A stretch of 64,000 nt of DNA from assembly GCF_020782115.1 (NCBI RefSeq), contig NZ_JAJGMW010000009.1, forward strand, positions 93,085 to 157,084, in the 5' to 3' direction. The position numbers and the translations under genes were made by a program. The notes beneath the pieces are model-generated. The model saw nothing but the letters and a program-made list of their open reading frames with translations. It had not been told where the DNA came from and searched no databases. This stretch comes from Leeuwenhoekiella parthenopeia. GTDB lineage: Bacteria; Bacteroidota; Bacteroidia; Flavobacteriales; Flavobacteriaceae. Positions 1-10,430 of the stretch are shown in pieces (the stretch's first letter is position 1; each line of letters starts with the position of its first letter).

Positions 1-141
1 GCGATCGTACATAGTATAGGTAAGGTTGATTTCATCTTTTACAAAAATGGAAGGGATTAAGAAATGCTCCCGAAGCTCCTGAGTGGTATAGCGTTTTACA
101 TCTTCCGGATGGTGGGCGTATCTAAATTCTGATTTTGTCAT
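1..141 (-). CDS. kduI: 5-keto-4-deoxyuronate isomerase, N-terminal part
   Basis: The first 47 residues of a protein that runs off the left edge. The start codon is at 139-141. The N-terminus carries RYAHHPEDVKRY and, later, EINLTYTMYDR, both typical of the start of KduI, the cupin-fold isomerase that interconverts 5-keto-4-deoxyuronate and 3-deoxy-D-glycero-2,5-hexodiulosonate during breakdown of pectin, ulvan and other uronate glycans. The enzyme is cytosolic. Its position next to a DUF4861 gene and a SusCD locus with sulfatase and rhamnose mutarotase fits a uronate/rhamnose polysaccharide pathway. The identity is firm for such a short fragment because the motif is distinctive; the rest of the gene is not visible. 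Confidence 0.85.
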   Translation of the reverse strand, partial: MTKSEFRYAHHPEDVKRYTTQELREHFLIPSIFVKDEINLTYTMYDR

Positions 142-294
142 GGTGTGTTTTTTAAAAGATTTGATTCTTATCAAATTTACAAATCTCAATTTTAAATGTA
201 AAATTTACATTTTAAAAGTCTTTATGTTTAGCGTTTTGATATCCAAATATAACCAGGGCTTTACCGAAGCTTATCCTGCACTGTAGGGTATACC

Positions 295-1299
295 TTATTC
301 CAGGGTTCCTTCAGAATCCAGTGTGGCCAGCTTAGCTGTAAGATCTGCCTTGAAGGCTTCTTTAGATTTGATTCCTTCCTTTTCCTGCTCCCAGGCACTT
401 AGAATGTAGTACGTCTGTGTTTCCGTAGAAGGATTAAAAACCACCAAATGATCGTGTGGCCCTTGGGTAGTAGCAGCCTGTGCGGTTTTGTAAAAAATCG
501 CCATCCCGAGCTGGTCGTTTTCACCGGCAAGGCTTTGCTTGCCGTAGGTGGCGATATAGGCCCAGTCTCCACTTTCGCTGGTAGCCTGCATTAATGGAAT
601 ATCTTCAAACTTAACGATGCCGGTGGCAAGACCCTCAAATTCAACACCGGGAGTAAGCTCTGCCTTTAAGAAACGGTCTTCCGGAAAAATACTGATGGTT
701 GATTTTAGATCGGTAATCACATCTCCGGTCTTCCATCCTTTATAATCTATCGTAACACTTGATTTTGAATCTGAATTATCCACTTTTACCAGCGTTTTTT
801 CGACCTCATCAAAATGCGCGATGGTATCTGCCGTAAACCTGCCGTAGCCACCAATGCCCATTGATTTTCCGGCTTTTAAAATATCCTGCCCCCAGGGTGC
901 ATTGTTGTGGTAGGAGTCAAAACCATCCTGCCCCACGTAAGGTAAAACCAGCGTATCTACTTTTTTTCCGAAAATATCAATCGCGTTTCTCCAGTCTAAA
1001 TACAAGCGATAAGCGATTTGCTTGTTTTCCCATCCCGGACCTTCGTAGCGAATAAACCAGGAATGATCTGTGTGCTCTTCAGGAAGGTCTAGTTCATCAA
1101 CATTTACAAATTTACCGCCCTGATATTCGCGGGATTCAGAACTCCAGTTCCCACCTTCTTTAATTGAAATTTCGGCGTAGGTGGCAGGAATCTCTTTAAC
1201 CTCTTGCGCCGGTTCGTCCTGAGTAGTTTTGTTCTCCTGATTTTTACACATCGTAAACGTGGTAAGGATGCAGGCTAAAAGAAAAAGCTTTGATTTCAT
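295..1299 (-). CDS. DUF4861 family lipoprotein, carbohydrate-degradation associated
   Basis: 334 residues beginning with a short signal peptide and a lipobox-like Cys (LTTFTMCKN), so probably an exported lipoprotein. The middle contains WFIRYEGPGWENKQIAYRLY and GQDGFDSYHN..WGQDIL, which I recognise as the DUF4861 pattern. Members are usually found in Bacteroidota beside KduI, KduD and polysaccharide lyases; the catalytic role is not something the sequence reveals. It lies downstream of kduI in the same orientation with a 150-base gap, so it could be co-transcribed with it or have its own promoter, and it diverges from the FAS1/SusC/SusD run. Family assignment is fairly sure; function is unknown. 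Confidence 0.7.
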   Translation of the reverse strand: MKSKLFLLACILTTFTMCKNQENKTTQDEPAQEVKEIPATYAEISIKEGGNWSSESREYQGGKFVNVDELDLPEEHTDHSWFIRYEGPGWENKQIAYRLYLDWRNAIDIFGKKVDTLVLPYVGQDGFDSYHNNAPWGQDILKAGKSMGIGGYGRFTADTIAHFDEVEKTLVKVDNSDSKSSVTIDYKGWKTGDVITDLKSTISIFPEDRFLKAELTPGVEFEGLATGIVKFEDIPLMQATSESGDWAYIATYGKQSLAGENDQLGMAIFYKTAQAATTQGPHDHLVVFNPSTETQTYYILSAWEQEKEGIKSKEAFKADLTAKLATLDSEGTLE

Positions 1300-1675
1300 A
1301 GATCTGTATTGATAGGTTTACTAAAATCGATAAGGTTTATAGATTTTGGGAACTCAAGTCCCTTTTTTAACATTCTGTAAAGTAACAAAAATGTAATCGA
1401 TTGCAAAAATTTGTTGTGAGATTACCTCATCTATTGCCAGAATATGTGCAATTCGACAGTATTTTTAGTTGTAGACATCTCAATCAAATCAGTAACTGAT
1501 TGACTCTTAGCACAAAAAATATTTTGATAGAAATTTGAAAAATACTTGAGTAAAGCAGGTCAGAGCAGGACACTTAACTTTCATTTAACATATAAATTTG
1601 ATTTCGAATATGCTTCTAGGACGGTTTTACTACATCGAAATAGTAGGCACTAACTAAATTTTTAAGTAAAAACTC
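1300..1675. other. Intergenic control region between divergent PUL arms
   Basis: 376 bases without a gene separating the minus-strand DUF4861 gene from the plus-strand FAS1/SusC/SusD run. A TAAATTTG element at 1593-1600 resembles a Bacteroidota -7 box, but no TTG sits at the expected distance upstream, so an activator or an alternative sigma factor may be needed. I see no clear terminator or long inverted repeat. Confidence 0.3.
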
Positions 1676-3913
1676 ATGAACCGAACTTTACTCAAAAAAA
1701 CCATTCTTTTAATTTTTTGTGCAATCGTTTTCGCAGCGTGCAGCAGAAGTGAAGTTGATGAATACTACGAGCGGCCGTCTGATCTGGAACCCCCAATTTA
1801 CCAAACTTTGGAAGCTCAGGGAAATTTCACCAACCTAACCACCTTAATTGAAAAAGCAGGTTATAAAGACATTCTCAGTAAAGCCGGTTACTGGACGATG
1901 CTTGCTCCTAACGATGCTGCTTTTACCACTTTTTTTCAGGAGCAGGGTATTGCCAATGTAAATATGGTAGATTCAGTAATGGCTGCAAAAATTGTTAGAT
2001 ATGCTCTGATTTACAACGCATTTCGCACCGACCGCCTATCAGACTACCAATCGCGTTTAGGCTGGGAAGAAGATAATGCCTTTAGACGCCGTACTGCTTA
2101 TTACGATGGATTTGTAAAGAAAATGGTTAATGGCAGCGAAATCGTTATCGCCGGCTCTAACAGAAACACAAATTTAAGCGGAGAATCCTACATTCCCGGT
2201 GATAATAACAATAAATACATCACCTACTTTCTGGAAGACTTTATGAGCGCTGCAGGCCTTAGCGCTTCAGACTACAATTACTTCTTTCCTTCAGAAAATT
2301 ATACCGGTTTTAATGTATTAAGCGCTGAAGCCCAGGAAACCAATATAATTGCTGAAAACGGAGTCATTCATGAGGTTGACCGGGTATCCCTTCCCCTATT
2401 GAATCTGGATCAAAAGCTGGAGGAAAGCTCCAATTACTCACTCTTTAGAAGTTTTCTGGAAAACAATCTTGTGCAATATATATTTGACCAGGACGCCACT
2501 ACAACTTACCAAAACTTTACCCGAAATAGTGATCCTGTTTATGTAAAAGTTTATGATGCAGCACTCTCCTTTTCTCCGAATAATGAAAATTACTTAAAGG
2601 AAGAAGACAATGATGGCCAGGCTGAAGCCTATACCCTTTTTGTACCTGAAAATGCAGCCTTACAACAATTTGTAGATAACATTTTACTTAAAAACTACGC
2701 TTCACTACAACAGCTTCCTAAATACGTTTATGAAGATTTTATAAATGCACATATGGTGCAAAGCGCGGTATGGCCATCGCTGCTGGCTAGCTATAATAAT
2801 GAGCTGGGCGAAGAAATACGTATAGATCTTAACAGTGAAGTGCGCGAAGCAGAGGTATTGAGCAACGGCTTCTTTTACGGCACGACGGTAGTACAGGAAT
2901 CTAACCTGTTCTTTAGTGTGTACACTTCTGCTTATCTGGATCCTGAATTTACACTGGCGACCCGTTTATTTAATGACGGTTCAGGTTTTCGTGAAATCAT
3001 CAGTAATCTTTCGAGTCAATACACCTTGTTTTTGCCCTCTGATGAAGTGCTGGCCGATTTAGGTTTTGGTTACGATATACCTACTTCTTCCTATACCTAT
3101 ACCGATCCCGCCACAGGAAATGTGCTGCCTGCAAATATCGCCCGATCCAGACTTTTACGAGTGCTTTACAATGGTATTGTGCCAACCCCCAATGGCGAAT
3201 TGGATGACCTTTCCGGTTCCGGAATCATACGCTCAGGAGATTTTGACCTTCCCGGAGAATACATTAAATGGGAAAACGGCCAGGTGTTTGCCGCCGGTAA
3301 TGAAGTCTCTGGTCAACGGGTCACTATTTTAGGAAGCGAAGACCAGCGTAATGGCCGCACCTATTATATAGATCACATTCTAGAATTTAGTGAAGAAAAT
3401 CAGGGACGCGATTTACAACTTCTGGCTCAGGAGCCCGGCTCAGAATTTGCAAACTTTTACAATTACCTCAATAACTCGATAATTTACGATCGAAATTCTG
3501 GAGCAATAGATGGTATTGAACTGGGAACCTCTTACACGTTTGTGATCCCTAATAATGCGGCTATCGTGCAGGCTGTACGAGATGGCAGACTACCCGGAGA
3601 TCCTAACACCGGCGTACCCAACTTTAACCCTGGTCCACAGGGTCAAAAAGATATTGTGGCAGATTTTATACGCTATCACATTCTTGCCACACGCACCGCC
3701 TCAGATGATGGTTTGATTAATGGTCTTACCGAAACCTTACTGCGTGATGGTCTGGGCGAAAAAACCTATGTAGATGTGAGCAGCGCTCCAGAGGATCTTT
3801 TCTTTACCGATTCTGCAGACCGAATCGCCAATTACATTCCGGCTTTTAGCAACAACCTTGCTGACCGAAGCTTAATTCACCTTGTTGACAACTATCTTTT
3901 ATATACAGAATAA
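1676..3913 (+). CDS. Multi-domain fasciclin (FAS1) lipoprotein
   Basis: 745 residues. A type II signal peptide ends in FAACSR, so Cys22 is the predicted lipidation site. The rest consists of several FAS1 domains: motifs such as YWTMLAPNDAAFTTFF (about residues 73-90), YTLFVPENAALQQF, YTLFLPSDEVLADLGF and YTFVIPNNAAIVQ mark four repeats, each followed by the usual second FAS1 motif with a conserved His (for example VIHEVDRV). FAS1 domains mediate adhesion or binding. In PULs such lipoproteins probably sit on the cell surface and may stand in for SusE/F-type glycan-binding proteins (inference). It is the first gene of the plus-strand run; its stop lies one base before the start of the SusC-like gene, so the two are almost certainly co-transcribed. 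Substrate is unknown. Confidence 0.85.
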   Translation: MNRTLLKKTILLIFCAIVFAACSRSEVDEYYERPSDLEPPIYQTLEAQGNFTNLTTLIEKAGYKDILSKAGYWTMLAPNDAAFTTFFQEQGIANVNMVDSVMAAKIVRYALIYNAFRTDRLSDYQSRLGWEEDNAFRRRTAYYDGFVKKMVNGSEIVIAGSNRNTNLSGESYIPGDNNNKYITYFLEDFMSAAGLSASDYNYFFPSENYTGFNVLSAEAQETNIIAENGVIHEVDRVSLPLLNLDQKLEESSNYSLFRSFLENNLVQYIFDQDATTTYQNFTRNSDPVYVKVYDAALSFSPNNENYLKEEDNDGQAEAYTLFVPENAALQQFVDNILLKNYASLQQLPKYVYEDFINAHMVQSAVWPSLLASYNNELGEEIRIDLNSEVREAEVLSNGFFYGTTVVQESNLFFSVYTSAYLDPEFTLATRLFNDGSGFREIISNLSSQYTLFLPSDEVLADLGFGYDIPTSSYTYTDPATGNVLPANIARSRLLRVLYNGIVPTPNGELDDLSGSGIIRSGDFDLPGEYIKWENGQVFAAGNEVSGQRVTILGSEDQRNGRTYYIDHILEFSEENQGRDLQLLAQEPGSEFANFYNYLNNSIIYDRNSGAIDGIELGTSYTFVIPNNAAIVQAVRDGRLPGDPNTGVPNFNPGPQGQKDIVADFIRYHILATRTASDDGLINGLTETLLRDGLGEKTYVDVSSAPEDLFFTDSADRIANYIPAFSNNLADRSLIHLVDNYLLYTE

Positions 3914-3914
3914 G

Positions 3915-6900
3915 ATGAAGCAAAAAACTACCCATATTCTTTATTGTTTCTTATTGACCGTATTACTCGTCGGTAACTTTTCGCTTCAGGCTCAGGGATC
4001 TGACCTGGTAGTGCGGGGAACCATTACAGACTCCAGTAATGGTCAACCCATTCCCGGAGCTACCATTGCCGAGCAGGACGCCGAAAACCGAACCGTAAAC
4101 GGAGCTATTTCAGACTTTGACGGAAACTTTGCGATGCGCATCAAGAATCCTAATAACAAACTGGTATTTTCAACCCTGGGTTATACTTCGCAAACCATTC
4201 CCTTAACCGGAAAGGCTTCTTACAATGTGAGTCTAACTCCTTCTGTTGATGAACTTGACGCCGTAATGATTTCCGTAGAAAAACAGGTAGAAAGCGGTTT
4301 GCTTAACATTGCCGAACGCAACCAGACAACCAGTAATGTGACCGTAAAAGCCAGTGAGGTTGAAAACACCCAGGCTGCTTCTATAGACGAGGCGCTTCAG
4401 GGTAGGGTTCCCGGGGTTGATATCGTTGCAAACTCAGGTGATCCCGGTGCCGGAATGCAGATTCGTATACGAGGTACCTCATCAATTTCCGGCTCTTCAG
4501 ACCCGCTTATCGTCGTTGATGGTATGCCCTATGAAACTTCAATCCCTCAGGATTTCAATTTTGGTACTGCAGATCAGCAGGGCTATGCCGCTTTACTGAA
4601 CATTGCACCTTCAGATATTGAAAGCATTACCATTTTAAAAGATGCCGCAGCGACAGCCATGTGGGGATCACGGGCTGCAGGTGGTGTTTTGGTAATCAAT
4701 ACCAAGCGCGGTGCAGTAGGTAAACCTAAAATTGGATACAATTTTACCGGTACGTACATGCAGCTTCCCAATACCATCCCCATGCTTAGTGGTGATCAAT
4801 ATTCTCAATTGATACCTGAAGCGGTGATGAACCGGGATGGGGTACCTCTAAATACCCTTACCGTAAAGGAGTTTCAGTACGATCCGCAGGAAGTGTACTG
4901 GTTTAAAAATTACGGAAATAACACAGACTGGGTTGAGGCCATTTCACAAACCGGCCTTACGGGGGAGCATGTGCTTTCACTACAGGGAGGTGGCGAAAAA
5001 GCCCGCTATTTTACTTCTGTAGGCTACTACGATTCTAAAGGGGTTACAAAAGGAACCGGTTTTGAACGTATTAATGGAAGATTAAACCTAGACTATATCG
5101 TATCAGACCGTATTCGGTTTAGAACAGATATTGCCTACACGCACACCAATACCGAACGTAATTATGTAAATACCTTTGGCACTTCAGATCGCGACAGACT
5201 TAGAAGTGTTGCCTATACCAAGATGCCAAACATGAGTATTTATGAATACGACGATGTGGGCGACCTTACTCCTAATTATTTTTCACCAGCTATAAATATT
5301 CAAGGTGCCTATCCCGGCACCTATAACCCGGTAGCTCTTGCAGAATATGCAAGTAATACTCAGGTAGGTGATCGCATTGTACCTCACTTTAATCTTCAGG
5401 TAGACCTCATACCTAAACGATTAATTTCCACATTTGACATTCAGTTCGACTTCAACAGTACCAAGGCAAAAGCTTTCTTACCACAAAACGCCACCGGCCG
5501 CCCCTTTACCGAAACAGTGGTCAATCAGGCTTCAGACGCCGATGTTGACATTGCCAGCATCACCTCAAAAACTAACATTATATACACCCCCGATTTAGGC
5601 AAAGACCAAAGTCTGCAGGCTCTGATGAGTTTACAAACCAATGATTTCAGGTATGAGTCACACCAGGCTTTAACTGCGAATACTGCGTCCTCTTTACTTA
5701 CAGACCCATCGGTTCCGTCAAGAACTCAAAATTCTGACCTGAGATTGTACACCAATAACAGCCAGGCCAGAAGTGTCGCCGGGTTGGTTAGTGCCCAATA
5801 CAGCCTGCTCGACCGTTATATTGTCAACGTAGGTCTTCGGGCAGATGGTAATTCTAAATTCAGCGCAGACAACCGCTATTCACTTTTCCCTTCTGTATCA
5901 ACGCGATGGAGGGTTTCCGGAGAATCCTTTATGGATGGTTTAGATTTTATTGATGACCTGAGTCTTAGAGCAAGCTACGGTCAATCTGGAGGAACGCCCA
6001 GATACGATTACCGTTTTTTCAACATCTACGGAAACTTTGATGCTGAGTATCTGGGTCAAAATGGTGTATATCCACAAAATATACAGCTTGATAATTTACG
6101 TTCTGAAACCCTTACCGGTAAAAACCTGGGCTTAAACCTTCAGCTTTTTGACAAAAAAATTCAGCTTGATGTAGATATTTATCAAAACCGTACCACCAAT
6201 CTGCTCTTCGAAAATCTGGCTATCTCTTCAGTTTCAGGTTATGGCAGCGTATCAGATCAAAACGTGGGTACCATTGACAATCAGGGTTGGTAAATTGGCC
6301 TTTACACAACGCCATATAAGTCTGATAAGTGGAAAGTTGAATTCAATTTCAATATTTCACGCAATCAGAACGTCATTCGTGAGATCTCAGAGTTTTTCCC
6401 AAGTGAGCAGGGTTTTGTTGACCGTAATGGCGAGTATAAAAGATTTCTGCAAATTGACAATCCGTTTGGTTCCTTTTACGGCTATCGTTTCAAAGGAGTT
6501 TATGCAGACCTGGATGCGACACGAGCCCGGGATGCAGATGGTAATGTGATCACAGGACCTAACGGACAAGAAGTTTTTATGCGCTTTAACTACCCGGCTA
6601 TCGATTATACCTTTCAACCCGGTGATGCTATTTATGAAGACATCAATAAAGACGGAAATATTGACAGCCGTGATGTTGTGTATTTAGGAAACAGTAACCC
6701 AAAATTTATAGGCGGTTTTGGACCTACAGTAACCCTAAACAACCAATTTAAATTTATACTCTTCTTTACCTACCGCCTCAATTACGACATCATTAACGGT
6801 ACAGACATGCTAACCACAAACCTATACAGCTATGACAATCAAAGTACTGCTGTGTTATCAAGATGGCGCAATCCGGGTGATGTAACAAATATCCCACGTG

Positions 6901-7199
6901 CAATTTTTAGAGGTGGATATAACTGGCTGGGGTCTGACCGTTATGTAGAAGACGCATCTTTTCTAAGATTGCGATCTGCAACCTTCAGTTACAGTTTTGA
7001 CAAAGGCTTCCTCAAGAAATTTAAAATGGATGACCTGCGTGTGTTTTTTACTGCAGACAACCTTTTCACCTTTACCAATTACCGTGGCCAGGATCCTGAA
7101 GTGAGTATGCGCGGTGGTGATCCTTTTGGTATTGCAATAGATTACTCACGTACTCCGCCTACACGCAGATTTACATTAGGTATTCAAACCCGATTTTAA
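3915..7199 (+). pseudogene. SusC-like TonB-dependent receptor interrupted by an in-frame TAA
   Basis: Starting at ATG 3915 (MKQKTTHILYC..), the reading frame gives a signal peptide, a carboxypeptidase-D-like regulatory domain (VVRGTITDSSNGQPIPGATI), a plug domain (ALQGRVPGVDI, DPLIVVDGMPYE, ILKDAAATAMWGSRAAGGV) and an outer-membrane beta barrel. It meets TAA at 6291-6293, after 792 codons. The same frame then continues without another stop to 7199 and encodes the rest of the barrel and a C-terminus ending in Phe (LGIQTRF). No frameshift is needed: one codon, probably GAA by comparison with the SusC pattern NQGWE, reads TAA. Read through, the product would be 1094 residues, normal for SusC. 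Truncated at 792, the barrel cannot close, so the allele is probably inactive unless the stop is read through or is a sequencing error. An internal GTG restart near 6546 would give only the last part of the barrel. Confidence 0.85.
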
Positions 7200-7210
7200 T
7201 ACAGCTTGAT

Positions 7211-8704
7211 ATGAACAAAAGAATTTTATATCCATTAGTATTCGTCCTGACCATTATTGCGCAGTCATGCGACAATTATCTGGACCTCAAACCTGAAGAC
7301 GGTACCGTACGGGAAGAATTTTGGCAAACTAAAGAAGATGTACAGGCTGCAGTAATTGGCGTGTATTCTTCCTTACTGAATAACCCACCATCAGAACGCG
7401 GCCTAACCCTTTCTGAACATCTCTTTATGTACGGGGAACTACGCGGTGGCATGGTAAGCCCCGGACCCTTTGCTCTAGATGATCAGCGCGACGTGCTTAC
7501 TACAAACATTCTACCTTCAAACTCTGTTGCAGACTGGTCTGTTTTTTACCGAATCATCAACTATTGTAACACGGTCATCGATCTGGCGCCAGATGTTTTA
7601 GAACTAGACCCTACCTTTACCGAGGTTCAATTAAACAATAACCTGTCTGAAGTACTTGCGATTAGGGCCTATCTCTACTTCACCCTGGCACGTACCTTTA
7701 AGGATGTGCCTTTAAAATTAAATGCCACACTTTCAGATAAGGAGAATTTTCAGATTCCCGCATCCTCGCAGGATGAAGTATTTGCTCAGGTGATCGAAGA
7801 TCTTCAGAGAGCAGAACGTCTGGGTGTTGAAGAATATTCCACTACTCCTGAAAACAAGGGGCGCATTACAAAAGCAGCTATAAATGCGATGCAGGCAGAC
7901 GTGTACCTTTGGACCGAAAATTATAACGAAGCTCTCAATGCAGCCAACAAGGTTATCAACACCGGTAAATTTTCACTGGTAAGCAGCAGAACACAGTGGT
8001 TTAATACCGTGTTTGCTGAGGGGAATTCTTCAGAAAGTATCTTTGAGTTTCAGTATACCACACAAAATCTAAACCCCTATTACGGCATCTTTTTACAAAG
8101 ACCCCAGTACCTGGCAGCGCCTACGGTTTTAGAACAGGTTTTTGGGGTAGATTTTGACGATCCTGAAAACAAGGACATTCGTGGTGAGCGCGCATCTCTG
8201 GTTCCGGGAACTAACGAAATCTATAAATTCACCGGTTTAAGTACCAACATTCGTAAAAATCTACAGGAATCAGACACCCATTGGTTTGTGTATAGATATG
8301 CTGATGTTTTGCTAATGAAGGCAGAAGCTCTTAACGAATTGAACAGGGGTGCAGAAGCTTTAGATATTGTAAGTGAGATACGCGAAGAGCGGGAAGCTAT
8401 TCAGCAAACGGCCCAGCAACTTGGGGCAGATAATAAAAGTGGCATACGACTTTACATACTTGCTGAACGCGCCCGTGAACTGGCATTTGAAGGCAAACAC
8501 TGGTTTGATGTATTGCGCAATGCCCGCAAAGAAAACTACGCGAACATTGATATTCTTATCGGTATCGCGTTGAGAAGTGCACCGGCAAATCAACAACAAA
8601 TTATTACTGCAAAACTGCAGGACCCCAACAGCCATTACCTTCCTATCAGCGAAAACGAACTTATAACCAATAAAGCATTGGTACAGAACCCATTTTACAA
8701 ATAG
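7211..8704 (+). CDS. SusD/RagB-family glycan-binding lipoprotein
   Basis: 497 residues. The signal peptide ends in IAQSCDNYLDLKPED; the Cys followed by the YLDxxP motif is the hallmark of SusD N-termini. The alpha-helical TPR-like scaffold (EVLAIRAYLYFTLARTF, INAMQADVYLWTENYNEAL) and the C-terminal ERARELAFEGKHWFDVLR segment are also typical. SusD proteins form the lid of the SusC barrel and deliver oligosaccharides to it. This one lies 11 bases after the disrupted SusC gene, so it may be an orphan lid at present. Length is normal for the family. The glycan is not predictable from sequence. Confidence 0.9.
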   Translation: MNKRILYPLVFVLTIIAQSCDNYLDLKPEDGTVREEFWQTKEDVQAAVIGVYSSLLNNPPSERGLTLSEHLFMYGELRGGMVSPGPFALDDQRDVLTTNILPSNSVADWSVFYRIINYCNTVIDLAPDVLELDPTFTEVQLNNNLSEVLAIRAYLYFTLARTFKDVPLKLNATLSDKENFQIPASSQDEVFAQVIEDLQRAERLGVEEYSTTPENKGRITKAAINAMQADVYLWTENYNEALNAANKVINTGKFSLVSSRTQWFNTVFAEGNSSESIFEFQYTTQNLNPYYGIFLQRPQYLAAPTVLEQVFGVDFDDPENKDIRGERASLVPGTNEIYKFTGLSTNIRKNLQESDTHWFVYRYADVLLMKAEALNELNRGAEALDIVSEIREEREAIQQTAQQLGADNKSGIRLYILAERARELAFEGKHWFDVLRNARKENYANIDILIGIALRSAPANQQQIITAKLQDPNSHYLPISENELITNKALVQNPFYK

Positions 8705-8713
8705 ACTTTAGCT

Positions 8714-10399
8714 ATGAAAAAAACACAATCATTTCCGTATTTATTGAGGCTTATCTTAATTGTTGCGATAGCCGGTCTGGTCTATAACTGTACAGATGAA
8801 AAATACAAGGAGTCTACAGACGAAACGTTGAACATTACTGAATTTTTAAGGGCTAATGATGAATATTCTGATTTTCTGGAGATTCTAAAAATTACAGGTT
8901 ACGATTCATTTATGAATACGTATGGTACCTATACCCTGTTTCTACCCAATAACGAAGCTGTAGCAGCTTACATGGCAGATCTGGGAGTTAGCAGCCTCTC
9001 CGAAATACCCTTAGAAGATTTACAGGAACTGGCGAAACTGCACATTTTAGATCAGGTAATCAATACCACAACCTTTACCGATGGTAAAATTGCTACTCCA
9101 AGTTTACAGGGACAATTTTTGATTACCGGCGCCAGAAATGCTAATGGTACCTCTAATATTACCGTAAACAAAGATGCCCGAATAATAGCTTCTAATATTG
9201 AGGTTGGTAATGGTTTAATTCACGTTTTGGATAAAGTATTACGGGTAGCAGACCAAACCCTAGCCGAAACCCTCGAAGCAGACCCGTCACTTTCGTTATT
9301 TACAGAAGCTGCAAAAGCTACCGGATGGTTTGAAAAACTTGATCAACCGGTAACTTATAACTCAGACAGCATCCCAAGCTATCTTACGGTTTTGGCTCAA
9401 AAAAATGAAGTATTTGCAGAAGCAGGTCTGGATAATTTAGAAGATCTGAAAGCACGCTACAGTCATCTAAACGATCCTACTAATCCTGCAGACAGTCTTA
9501 ACCTGTTTGTGGCCTATCGCATCTTACCCGGACTTAATTACATGGCTGATCTGGCGGTAACACCTGCTGTAACAACAAAAGCTCCTCTTGAAGTAATAAC
9601 CGTGAAATTAGCTGTTGACACGCTTTTATTAAACGAAGAAACCTTTAATGGCGTTTTAGAAAAAGGGGTGGTTGTCAATAGACCACAAAGCGACATAACA
9701 GCTTCTAATGGTGTAGTACATTTGGTAAATGAAAACTTTTTCATCAAAAAGAGATTGCCGGCACCTGTTTATTTTGATGTGGCAGACCAGCCTGAATTCA
9801 GACAGCTAAGTTCAGTATTTAGAGTACCTGGAAACAGTGTCTACCTTAAGAAAGAAGAACTCAGCCTGGTTGACTGGCCGGACAGTCAATCTCTTGGCTA
9901 TGTAGCTGCCGCCATAGGTGATGGTGCCTTTTTAAGTCAGGCCTGGCACGGGGATGTTATAGATATGGTTCGGTTTAGAAACGGGTTTCTTGATCCTATT
10001 ACCTTTGATACTCCCGTAATAATAAAAGGGCAGTACAAGGTATGGGTATCTTATCGCTCTAATGGACGATCATCTGCTGCTACCGAAGTGCGCTTTGATG
10101 GTGTGGCCCTACCCAGACTCATAAACTTTAGAGAAGGTGGTAATACCGATCTACCGGAGCGTGTACTCGAGTCCCAGGGTTACAAACGCCATATCGAGCC
10201 TTATACAAACCGTTTTAACTGCCGTCTGGTAGGTATTATCAATGTAGAAACCACAGGCAGACATAAAATTACTCTTGAAGCAATTCAGGATAGTAGCAAC
10301 GGTAACACCTGGATTGACGTAATTGAATTCAGACCTATAGACATGGATCAACTCTATCCCAAATTTGAAGCCGGAGGTGATGGCCTTATCTACCAATAA
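8714..10399 (+). CDS. FAS1-domain lipoprotein with C-terminal beta domain
   Basis: 561 residues with a lipoprotein signal peptide (GLVYNCTDEK). Two FAS1 domains occupy roughly residues 40-340: FMNTYGTYTLFLPNNEAVAAYM and GLIHVLDKVLRV mark the first; a second, more divergent one ends in NGVVHLVNENFFI. The last ~200 residues form a separate beta-rich module (YKVWVSYRSNGRSSA, KITLEAIQDSSNGNTWIDVI) that looks like a carbohydrate-binding-type sandwich, though I cannot name it. It starts 10 bases after the SusD gene and is clearly part of the same operon. Probably surface exposed; a role in substrate capture is inferred from context. Confidence 0.8.
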   Translation: MKKTQSFPYLLRLILIVAIAGLVYNCTDEKYKESTDETLNITEFLRANDEYSDFLEILKITGYDSFMNTYGTYTLFLPNNEAVAAYMADLGVSSLSEIPLEDLQELAKLHILDQVINTTTFTDGKIATPSLQGQFLITGARNANGTSNITVNKDARIIASNIEVGNGLIHVLDKVLRVADQTLAETLEADPSLSLFTEAAKATGWFEKLDQPVTYNSDSIPSYLTVLAQKNEVFAEAGLDNLEDLKARYSHLNDPTNPADSLNLFVAYRILPGLNYMADLAVTPAVTTKAPLEVITVKLAVDTLLLNEETFNGVLEKGVVVNRPQSDITASNGVVHLVNENFFIKKRLPAPVYFDVADQPEFRQLSSVFRVPGNSVYLKKEELSLVDWPDSQSLGYVAAAIGDGAFLSQAWHGDVIDMVRFRNGFLDPITFDTPVIIKGQYKVWVSYRSNGRSSAATEVRFDGVALPRLINFREGGNTDLPERVLESQGYKRHIEPYTNRFNCRLVGIINVETTGRHKITLEAIQDSSNGNTWIDVIEFRPIDMDQLYPKFEAGGDGLIYQ

Positions 10400-10430
10400 T
10401 TTAATCTGTTAAACATTTAATCCCTTAAGG

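Noticed and set aside
6241..6617. A frameshift as the cause of the broken SusC
   Set aside because: Both halves are in the same frame, so a single stop codon, and not an indel, separates them.
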